DNA of 25,883 nt, taken from Funneliformis mosseae. Its lineage: Eukaryota; Glomeromycota; Glomeromycetes; Glomerales; Glomeraceae. Numbering within the stretch: the first letter of the stretch is position 1; the number at the start of each line of letters is the position of its first letter. A program made the translations under genes and the position numbers. The stretch spans positions 1-25,883 of the forward strand of contig CAJVPP010000815.1 in the NCBI GenBank assembly GCA_910592005.1, in the 5' to 3' direction. Shown here one piece after another: positions 9,651 to 18,272 of this stretch. Under the pieces are notes generated by a model. That model saw only the letters and a program-made list of their open reading frames with translations, had not been told where the DNA came from and did not search any database.

Positions 9651-10337
9651 GGCATATAAGCCTTAAAATGAATACTTACTTGAACCAAAGAGTGAGGAGA
9701 TCTTAAAAATTCCACAAAACGGATAACAACTCCACATTCGATAACTTGTTCAATAGGGGGATTCCTTTCTTTCGAAAGCAATTTTCTAAACTTGGTAGTG
9801 GCTTGCAATTGCTCCTCAACATTTTCAGAGAATACTCCATGTATCATACCAGGCAACTGCTCTTGGAGCTAAGCCACAACGTAAAAAAAAAATATAAGTA
9901 TAGTATAAAATATCATCAAATAAATAATGATGGCCCCTCAAAAATATTGAGAATTATAATAAGCCTAACAAAGATAATATAAACTACTATGATCTATAAA
10001 GAGCTTGGTAACGCAGCCAAGTAAAGGTTTACTCGTAGCACAGAGAATGTTGGAATTCTATGTATACTGCGTAAAAGCTAAATAAATAACAAATAGTAAA
10101 CCTCCCAAAACTTACCTGAGCGTTGATGGTCGCAACAGCCACCTCATCATCCGAGTCGGGTGAGGCAGGTACATTAAGATTACGCCGTTTTGCCAAAGAT
10201 TCTTCTCGGTTCTTTCGACGAATTTCTACTTGTAATTCCTCACGACGTCTGCGTAATTCGTCAGCCTTAAAAACAGCCTTTGCCTTGAAAGCATTTTTCC
10301 TATGTTCAGGTATTTTATCTTTTTCCATGTTGTCCAT
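8152..10337 (-). CDS. SRP1: Importin subunit alpha (karyopherin alpha), 6 exons, 539 aa
   Basis: This is the nuclear import adaptor: it binds classical nuclear localisation signals and is carried by importin beta. Exons on the minus strand are 10116-10337, 9680-9868, 9455-9586, 9184-9372, 8945-9108 and 8152-8875, all joined by GT-AG introns with phase kept (1620 nt). Residues 1-55 are the basic importin-beta-binding domain ([20 protein letters not shown]). An acidic linker (SDDE) follows, then about ten armadillo repeats with the Trp/Asn signatures that bind cargo ([59 protein letters not shown]). Near the end, [17 protein letters not shown] matches the helix recognised by the export factor CAS/Cse1. 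Length is normal for the family. The ATG at 10337 gives the expected N-terminus. The last exon is long (724 nt), unlike the short upstream exons. It is divergent from DJ-1. Confidence 0.95.
9619..9650. repeat. T19-A13 palindromic tract inside an importin alpha intron
   Basis: Nineteen T followed directly by thirteen A lie within the 93-bp intron at 9587-9679. The transcript could fold into a perfect U/A hairpin between donor and acceptor. Confidence 0.85.
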
Positions 10338-10645
10338 TCTTTTTATAAAATCCTAGGCCACTGATCACTTGAACCACTATTAAACCCTTCCCAAGAGCAA
10401 AAAAGGTAAAGATGCCTCTAGCTTGTTAAAAAATCTTACAAGTGTGATAGTGGAATTGATTACAAATCATGTGATCACTACAAAAAGTATGCCTATTAGA
10501 AACCTGCAAATAACGTAGTCAATTATAAACTATGAAAGCTATAAGTATTTCTATAAAAGAACTAAAGATCTTATGATAACAATAAAGTGAGATATTATCA
10601 GATAAGAAATAGTTCCTTTTTCTTTCTTGAAGAAAAAAAAAAAAA
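10338..10645. promoter_or_regulatory. Divergent promoter of importin alpha and DJ-1
   Basis: The start codons are 308 bp apart and the genes point away from each other, so both 5' regions share this interval. An 8-bp word, TGATCACT, occurs twice in the same orientation (10362-10369 and 10472-10479); its TGATCA core is palindromic. I recognise no TATA box. An A-rich run (10631-10646) leads straight into the DJ-1 ATG. Confidence 0.5.
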
Positions 10646-11556
10646 ATGACAAATCTGAACGTTAAGAAAGCTCTTATGTTGGTTGCAGACGGTTCAGAGG
10701 AAATGGAGACGGTTATACCCAGTGTGTATTTTTAAATTTTTAATCCAAATTGGACATGCCTCCTTGTGATATAAAATTATTTATTCATTATGAATTTTCT
10801 TATTTAAAGTTGATGTATTGCGACGTGCACAAATTGACGTGACTGTCGCCGGAATTGCATTACAAAATGAAAATTACGCAAAGTGCAGTCGTGGTGTTAT
10901 GATTGTACCAGACCAATCTTTTTCAAATATTTCCGAAGAAAACTTATTTAAAAAATGTATCTATGATGTTATTATTATTCCGGGAGGTTTAGCCGGTGCT
11001 CGAACTATTTCATCCAATTCAGAGGTTCAAAGATTGTTGGCTTCAGCGCATCAATCTGGCAAATTTATCGCTGCAATTTGTGCTGGTATTTTGAAAGAAT
11101 ATTTTCATAAATATAAGGCCATGTTGTACTTCAGCACTTCATTTGTTTTATTTAATATCAGGAACTATTGCGATTAAGAGCGCTAATATTAACAAGGGCG
11201 GCAAGATTACGTCCCATCCGGTCGTTAAGGCTGATTTGGAAAATGGTTAATATCTGTTTGTTCATTTTACATCACAATGAATGAACTTTACATTCATCGT
11301 GAATTTTTTGCTTATCTCCTAGATTATGATTACCAAGAAGAACGCGTTGTGGTTGACAATAAGGTCATTTCGAGGTAATTTGAAATCTTGGAGTTATTAC
11401 GCATCCTGATTGGATTTTTGGTAATAATTATCTATCAATATTAGCCGAGGACCAGGTACTGCATTCCTTTTTGCATTAACGATTGTCGAACAACTTCTTG
11501 GTAAAGAAAAACGCGATGAGATATCTTCTCCTATGATTCTCGCATCAACTTTGTGA
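10646..11556 (+). CDS. DJ-1/PARK7 family protein, 5 exons, 199 aa
   Basis: DJ-1 proteins are small cytosolic dimers of the DJ-1/PfpI fold linked to oxidative-stress defence and to glyoxalase or deglycase activity on methylglyoxal adducts. Exons are 10646-10721, 10810-11085, 11162-11245, 11323-11374 and 11445-11556 (600 nt, phase consistent). Residues 15-25, DGSEEMETVIP, carry the conserved Glu pocket. PGG at 83-85 and AAICAG hold the nucleophilic-elbow cysteine at residue 116 (human Cys106). SHP in exon 3 supplies the active-site His, and SRGPGT in exon 5 is the family's closing motif. The human Cys46 equivalent is kept (KCSR, residue 51), but the Cys53 position is Val (MIVPD). The first intron uses a GTGTGT donor. 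A poly-A run just before the ATG makes this start the natural one. Which of the debated activities it has cannot be decided from sequence. Confidence 0.93.
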
Positions 11557-11927
11557 AATTCCCGTATTTAAGATTGATTTATTAAAAAGAATAATAATAA
11601 AGATGAATTCGCTAACCTATTATTTTATTACCGTTTTAAGAAATTTTATCATTGACCTGACAATGTTAATGTAATCAATCCATTACCTCATGTAGATCAT
11701 TAAAAATACATTTTTTTTGGTATTACTAAATCTCTTAGTAATGACAATCGTACAACTGTTATATCTCGACCCTACGAAATTAAATACGAATAGCTTTGAA
11801 AATCGCCTCATTACTCTACTGGCACAATTTATTTTGTTCCGTTCTTAGAGTCAATAGTTGTCCTAAAAATCTTTTTTTTGTTATCAACTGCGACAGAGGT
11901 AGTCTCATTTAACGCTAAGACAGCAAA
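11557..11927 (+). other. Intergenic spacer between DJ-1 and the Ste20-type kinase
   Basis: This holds the 3' region of DJ-1, with an AATAAA at 11596-11601 about 40 bp after the stop, and the 5' region of the downstream kinase gene in tandem orientation. I see no further gene. Confidence 0.5.
11596..11601 (+). terminator. Likely polyadenylation hexamer of DJ-1
   Basis: A canonical AATAAA lies about 40 bp after the DJ-1 stop codon, at the usual distance for a fungal 3' end signal. AT-rich background makes chance occurrence possible. Confidence 0.4.
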
Positions 11928-14900
11928 ATGGATAAAGCTCCACATATGCCAAAGAGAACCTCAAGTTTTCATTCCGGATCTTTTCCTGTAGTTAACTCGT
12001 CCGACGATCATATCTTCTCCAGCAATGTAGAGGACTACGATATTAATACAAACAGTCCTATAGGTGGGAGTATATTGGTGCTTTTTCCCATTTTTTAATC
12101 TAGCATATTTTTCTTAGAATATACTTTCCTGACTTATTTCTTGGTTCATAACTGTTAACTATGAGAATAAGCAGAACAAGAAATGAGTTAGAAATGAACA
12201 ATTATTGTCAATTTTTTTCAATGTATTAGACTTAAAAAACTTGTGATGTCATTTTAATAATTATAAATTTGTTCAATTTCCAAAATATACATAGGTTATG
12301 GTGCATCTGCTATTGTTTATGGTGCTTTATATAAACCATTGAATAAAAGGGTTGCCGTTAAAATGATAGATTTGGATTTCTTTGAGCGAAATCAAATCGA
12401 TGAAGTTAGGGTACTGTATATTATTCAACATTATAATCGATTATCAATTGATTTTATTCTGATCGTCGAAGCAAATTATATATAAACACTGTTATCTCAT
12501 ATCTCATAACTTATATTAATACACCAGAGAGAAACACAATTAATGTCTCTTTCAAAACATACGAATGTGTTACGTGTTTATGGCTCGTTTGTAAACGAAT
12601 CAAAGCTTTATATTGTTACTCCTTATATGTCAGCTGGTAGGTCCCGTTTAATTCTTAATAATTATAACCAATATTAGATTAGATCTTTTCAAACATTATG
12701 TGAACATGTTGAAAGATGTCCACCAATATTATCAGGTTCATGCTCGGATATAATGAAGACCACTCATCCCGATGGTTTCGAAGAACAAGTAATAGCGGCT
12801 ATTTTAAAACAAGCCCTTCTAGGATTGGATTATTTGCACAAAAATGGACATATTCACAGGCAAGCTATAATTAACTTAAAAGAAAATGTTAACAAGTAAA
12901 ATATCGCTTAGTGTTTTTTTATTATTTATATTTACTATTTTTTTCCCCCCTATTATAAATTATAATAAAAATAGAGACGTAAAAGCCGGAAATCTTCTTG
13001 TAGACGAAGATGGATCAGTTCTGCTTGCTGATTTTGGTGTATCATCTTCTCTAACAGAAAATGGTGATAGAAGAGGTTTTCGAAGAACTTTTGTCGGCAC
13101 AGTAAGTGGATATACTTCAACAAGCAATTATTTTATAATCATGAAATTAATGCTTTTGTTCTTTATTGAAATTCTTTATTAGCCATGTTGGATGGCTCCA
13201 GAAGTTATGGAACATGCAGGATATGATTATAAAGCCGATATCTGGTCCTTTGGGATTACTGCGCTTGAATTATCTACTGGACATGCACCTTTCGCCAAAT
13301 TTCCGCCCCTTAAGGTGCATATTTTAAAACCATCTCTTAATCTTTTGTTGAATCCATATATTTTTTTAATTATATTTCGTAACTACCTTCTTTAGGTAAT
13401 CATGGTTACACTTTCTAACGATCCTCCTACTCTTGATAGAGAATCAACAAAGCATAAATATTCAAAGACATTTAAGGAAATGATCGATATGTGTTTGCAA
13501 AAGGAACCAACTAAGCGGTGCATATATTTATCAAGACACGTCTTATTTTCTATATATTATGTCATATATTGAAAATTTATTACTTACTTATTCATTTTTA
13601 TGTCTTTAGTCCATCTACAGAAAAGTTGCTAAATCATCCGTTTTTTAAACCTGCTAAGAGAAAAGATTTTTTAGTGAGTAAAATATTGCAACACTTGCCA
13701 CCTTTGGAAGAAAGGCCACATAAAAGTATATATAGTCTTTATTTGTTCAATTTGATTATTTAAAAATTTATTTAAAATATATGTATATTTATATATTCTT
13801 AATTTATTTGATTTAACTTTATTTTCATTAGGAGTTCAACAAAAACCCATAACATATAACAAAGGAGTAACATGGGATTTTGCGGTTGATAGTGAATACC
13901 GTGAAAATGATGATCAAGATTCACAAGAAGCAAATGACGGTACATCAGAAGGAAAGCGAGTTGAATTTTCTGTTATTGGTGAAAATAATGATGCTTCCAA
14001 AACAGATTCTAGTGCTGCAGTTGTACCACCAAAAAAGTCGCGGTTCCGGGTTGGAGATGCTGTTACAGAATCAAATAAACCTTTATCTTTATCCGTACCT
14101 TCGACTCCTTCAGCTATCTCTGTTCCTTCCCAAAATCCATTATCTAAATCCCAGCCTCCTTCTGCTGGAACAAATTTTGTATCTAATCCATTTTCGTCAG
14201 GAGAAAAGGATGAACAGAATGCTCAACGTATACAACCTCATCAATCACAAGGAATTAAAAAGGGAAGATTTAGTGTTGAAAGTAATGGAATTAGGGAAAG
14301 AACTTTTTCTTCCGGAACTCTACCTGAATCCGATAATCAACTTCTTCCTCGGTCTAAGGAGTCTAACGAGAATTTAACAGGTGACCCATAATATGGTACT
14401 TGCAATGTACTGGTTTATATGTTTATTATATATACTTATTTAATAAATTCTAAATTATTTCAAAACGTTATTGATACAAATCTACAGAAAGTAATAAGAA
14501 GAGCAGATTCGAAGTCCAACAGCCTTTGGATATTACATTGACATCATCGTCAGGTTCTCAAAATTTTTCTCGAGAAAGTTCTGTTCATTCACTTTCTCGT
14601 GATTCAACATTGTCAAAAGGTGATACTTTATTAACCAAGGAAGGTACTATTAATGGAGGATCCTTAGATGTGCAAACTATGGAAAAGGCTCCAGAAAAAC
14701 CTGTGGGTACCAAAAAAGGAAGATTTCAAGTATCCAGTGTTGATGTACCACCAAAGATAGATGGGTCAATATCTCCATCAGGTATAGAGAAAGTTGGAAA
14801 TGAATAACAATGTTTATACATATATTTATTCGCCTTATATGGTTGTTTATTTATTATTTAAGAAAATCAAACAGCTATTAGAAAAACAATTAGGGTTTTA

Positions 14901-15704
14901 CGATTTTTTTAAACTATTTAACTTTTTATATATTAAAAAAAATAAATAAAATATTTCCTCATTCCCTCCTGCCTTCTCACTCTTTTTTTTTTTTTTTTTT
15001 TTGTCATTTTGTATAAAAATTTGTTTAATTTTTTGGTTTGACCAAAATAAATTAAAATCAGGGAACTTGCTTACATCTGAAACCACATATTCACCACAAT
15101 CAACTTTCATGGGTCACTCGCCCAGTATCTCACCTTCCTCATCCATCTTACGCGGTCAAGGACAACATATGATGGGTTCTAGTTCACATATTAAAACTTT
15201 ATTACAACAGAACGAAACGCAACGAGCGATTTTGCATGAGCTATTATCTGCCACATCGGCCGCGGCTATAGTCGGAAGAATGCAACCACAGCAATATAAT
15301 TTACAACAATTTCCGAGTGTAAATGGTAATACAGGAGGAATCAATAGGAATTCAACAAAGGAGATCGCAGCATCTTTGGTATATATACATTGATTTTCAA
15401 CAGACTTAATTGTAGATCTTTTATTTGGTTCGCGAGATATATGATTAATGAAATTATTTTCATTATTATCATTTTATATTAGAATTATCTGGAAAGACAA
15501 TTTCAATGCGTTCTTCGTGATAATGAAGAATTACGTAAAGAAAATGAAAGTCTGCGGAGAGAAAATGAAAAATTAAAGAAATCACCCCTTTTGAATTCAC
15601 TGGCTTCTGGAAAGTTGACAGCTAATTTTATTCCAACCACAAATGCAGCAGATCCATCATCAACAAAATCAGCAAGCGGGAATATGAGCAACGCTTTACA
15701 GTAG
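11928..15704 (+). CDS. Ste20-type kinase of the SPAK/OSR1/fray group with RFxV-rich tail, 12 exons, 787 aa
   Basis: This is a Ser/Thr kinase. Exons: 11928-12063, 12295-12410, 12528-12636, 12736-12859, 12975-13101, 13183-13314, 13396-13517, 13610-13725, 13832-14380, 14488-14781, 15062-15378, 15483-15704; phases agree throughout (2364 nt). The kinase domain (about 45-310) has [11 protein letters not shown], the ATP lysine in VAVK (K68), HRDVKAGN (D163), DFG (D181) and RRTFVGTPCWMAPE, whose Thr200 matches the WNK-phosphorylated T-loop Thr of OSR1. [14 protein letters not shown] and a following [10 protein letters not shown] also resemble OSR1/SPAK. The tail is low-complexity and has four RFxV motifs (residues 398, 473, 517, 589). 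It ends in a leucine/charge-rich coiled coil (about 715-747). I do not see an animal-type CCT domain. Intron 4 (12860-12974) is GC-AG. Retention of intron 10 would stop the protein at residue 616. The ATG context (AAAATGG) is good. Animal relatives control ion transport; a fungal role is not known to me. Confidence 0.9.
14782..15061 (+). other. Intron 10 of the Ste20-type kinase with in-frame stop and T20 tract
   Basis: At 280 bp this is the longest intron of the gene. Read through, it adds eight codons and stops at 14805-14807, which would drop the two coiled-coil exons. It also holds AATAAA words (about 14941-14949), a long pyrimidine tract (14954-15002) ending in 20 consecutive T, and an ATCAG acceptor. 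Confidence 0.6.
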
Positions 15705-16324
15705 ATCAAATATCTTTCTTTTAATGGTTTTGTCATGTGAAATCTTGGTGATGATCTGAGAATTATTTTTTTCAGGTAAGTTTCAAATTCGTATCATTAT
15801 CTGTACTAAATCAGGAACTATGAATGAAATCCATGAAAATTCCATAATGAAAAAGAAACAAAATCATAAGATAATGTACAGAGTATTGGGTGATCTATGA
15901 TTTCTTTCCGCGGATATATTTTTAAGTCAAAATCTCTATCATAATAATTGTTATTATAATTATAAATAATATATACAAATGGGCCTTGGGAAAAATTGGA
16001 GGATAATTAAAATTTTTTTAATTTTACACTTTTAATAATACGCTTATTCAGCACTCACGCAACACTCACACTTTATATATGAAAAATATAATAACTTTAT
16101 ATAATTCAGTTTATATTATGTCATAAAATTTTATTTCAATTACAATTAATTAAAAAATATTTATGTAAACCGATGATCTATAGAAGATTATGCAATGTTT
16201 CGATAATTGGCACGTAATAATTTTTGTTTGAAAATTAAAGTATAAATACCGATCTGAATTTCTCTCCCCAAAAAATTATTTTATTTTAAAAGAATAAAAT
16301 AAAAATTAAATATAAAACTGCGTT
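15705..16324. other. Intergenic spacer upstream of the lipase gene
   Basis: This is the 3' region of the kinase followed by the promoter of the lipase. I find no open frame that looks coding. The distal part is AT-rich. The last 120 bp contain an inverted CCAAT box (ATTGG, 16206-16210) and a TATA-like element. Confidence 0.5.
16241..16248 (+). promoter_or_regulatory. TATA-box candidate for the lipase gene
   Basis: TATAAATA stands 77 bp before the lipase ATG, with an inverted CCAAT box about 30 bp further upstream and a pyrimidine stretch (TTTCTCTCCCC) downstream. The spacing fits a fungal core promoter, but the background is AT-rich. Confidence 0.45.
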
Positions 16325-18121
16325 ATGAATCCCTCGACAGTTAGATTGGTAGAATTATGGAAAGCCAGCTCGGAAATGACTGTAGGTGAAATAACAAGAT
16401 ATAGAATACGTTTTGATCCTAAAAAGATAAGAAAAAGTACGGCATGGCCACCACAAAATTTGGTGTTAAAAGTAAAGAATACAACCCCAATAATCTATGC
16501 GATAGCGATATTACAAGGACCATATAATATATCAGCAACTTGCATTGAAACCAAACATAATGATCGTAGCATTTTCAATCAACCACTTGAAATCGTACCA
16601 CAAACTAAGGCTGGAATAAAATGTGGTGAAACGTGGGAAATAACATTAAATTTACCATACGAAATAAGAGAGGGAGAGGAGGATTGGATTGGGGATTGGA
16701 CCATTGAAGTATTAAGTGATATATTATTTAGCAACAATAAGGTACAATATGAGGTATTATTATCTGCGGTGATCACATGTGTAACAGACGAAATAGAAGA
16801 ATTTCAAATTCTTGATCTTAATGTTAAGGATGAGAAAGAATATAAAGATGGTCCTACCATAATTAATATTCATTCACCTACAATATTATTTGAATATTTT
16901 AAACCAGAAGATGTATTTGCTTTACCAAATCTCAATGATATAATTAAAAATAATAAGTCGGTTCATCTTGTCGTGTTAACTCATGGGATACATGGATCTA
17001 TGTTGGATGAATTATATTTAAAGGAATCTATTGAAGAAATGTATAAAGATCAATTAGAATATGAGGTCGTTGTTTATATGTCTGATGTTAATCATTCTGG
17101 TACCCAAGATGGGATTGAAAATTGTGGTAAGAGATTAGCTAAAAATATTTTAGAATATATCGGATGGCCTTGGATTTCCTCCGATCATACGAGTTCTTCG
17201 ATTACCTCTAGTTCATTGGCTTCTCCTTCTGAATCAAAGAACATTAATTTTAATAGAAATTTACTATCCAAAATATCATTCATTGGGCACTCATTAGGAG
17301 GTTTGATCAATGTGTTCCTTATAGGTTACTTAAATAGCGTAACTAATGGAACATTTTTTAAGGAAGTTGAACCAATACATTTTGTAGCGATAGCGTCACC
17401 ATTCCTAGGTTCGACAGATTTAGCCTGGTATCTTCAATTTGGTCTGAAATTGGGTGCAGTAGGTCAAACCGGTAAAGATTTGGCATTAATACCACGGTCA
17501 AAAAATGAACAACATTCCGCATCAGACGTTTTAGATAAAGGAGATTCATTTCCCAATATTGACTCGCTTAACGAAGAACCTTTATTATTATCTTTATCAC
17601 GTCCAAATTCTTCTTCTCATATGGCATTAAAATCATTTAAAAATCGTACATTATATGCAAATATTACAAATGATGTACCGGTATCTCTCAAGAGTTCTTC
17701 TCTTTATTTTATTAATTATAACGGTGATGATTGTGTTAAAGATCATTCTCACATTACTTTACTTAGTCAATTACAACACTTGGTAACCACTTTAATGCCT
17801 CCCGAAACCACTAAGGAGTATCTTAATAGATCTTTTTCTGTTAAATCTCCTATTATTTATGATAAATTATATCATCCTAACGATATTCCTCCTATTGCCG
17901 ATACCTTTTCTACTTCCTCTGAAAGGGAAGCAGATGAAGGTTATCATAATTTGCCTATTGAAGAACAAATTGCTAGATTTTGGCATAAAGACATGTCTTG
18001 GCGTAAAGTACTTGTTCGTCTTGATGGCGACGCTCATACTCATGTAATTGTACGTAGAAAATGGCAAGATGCTCCTGGTTGGCAAGTGATTAATCATTTA
18101 TTAAATAATCATAAATTTTAA
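16325..18121 (+). CDS. Rog1-type DUF676 serine lipase/esterase, single exon, 598 aa
   Basis: A putative alpha/beta-hydrolase of the DUF676 family (yeast Rog1, a monoacylglycerol lipase, and relatives). Residues 1-170 are a beta-rich N-terminal region of the kind found before the hydrolase core in Rog1-like proteins. VVLTHGIHGS (about 216-225) forms the oxyanion-side strand-turn. GHSLGG at 321-326 gives the nucleophile Ser323, and VAIASPFLGS follows. ITNDVPV (Asp450) and DHSHI (His474 or His476) are the best candidates for the rest of the triad. The C-terminus (WRKVLVRLDGDAHTHVIVRR, then GWQVINHLL) is typical of this family. No signal peptide or clear transmembrane helix is visible. It has no introns, whereas all six other genes have five to twelve exons. 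It converges with the Mps1 kinase gene, stops 151 bp apart. Substrate is not determinable here. Confidence 0.9.
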   Translation: MNPSTVRLVELWKASSEMTVGEITRYRIRFDPKKIRKSTAWPPQNLVLKVKNTTPIIYAIAILQGPYNISATCIETKHNDRSIFNQPLEIVPQTKAGIKCGETWEITLNLPYEIREGEEDWIGDWTIEVLSDILFSNNKVQYEVLLSAVITCVTDEIEEFQILDLNVKDEKEYKDGPTIINIHSPTILFEYFKPEDVFALPNLNDIIKNNKSVHLVVLTHGIHGSMLDELYLKESIEEMYKDQLEYEVVVYMSDVNHSGTQDGIENCGKRLAKNILEYIGWPWISSDHTSSSITSSSLASPSESKNINFNRNLLSKISFIGHSLGGLINVFLIGYLNSVTNGTFFKEVEPIHFVAIASPFLGSTDLAWYLQFGLKLGAVGQTGKDLALIPRSKNEQHSASDVLDKGDSFPNIDSLNEEPLLLSLSRPNSSSHMALKSFKNRTLYANITNDVPVSLKSSSLYFINYNGDDCVKDHSHITLLSQLQHLVTTLMPPETTKEYLNRSFSVKSPIIYDKLYHPNDIPPIADTFSTSSEREADEGYHNLPIEEQIARFWHKDMSWRKVLVRLDGDAHTHVIVRRKWQDAPGWQVINHLLNNHKF

Positions 18122-18272
18122 TTATTAATGGTAGAATGTAACGTTTCTTATTTAGTTAACTAATTTAAATTGAACATTATGATTACAAAATTTTAAATTG
18201 AAGTTTCGAACTATTATTTCTAATATACAAAATATTCATACTTTCGCTCTTTATATTATTAATATTATAAGA
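18122..18272. other. Short convergent intergenic region
   Basis: Only 151 bp separate the stop codons of the lipase (+) and the Mps1 kinase (-). Both 3' untranslated regions must fit here or overlap. The sequence is AT-rich and shows no distinct hairpin terminator. Confidence 0.5.

Noticed and set aside
9990..10070. Possible tRNA gene in importin alpha intron 1
   Set aside because: The short hairpins do not form a cloverleaf, and no convincing A-box/B-box pair or acceptor stem is present.
10380..10392. AAACCCTT as a telomere-like box in the divergent promoter
   Set aside because: It is a single partial match without repeats or a known partner element.
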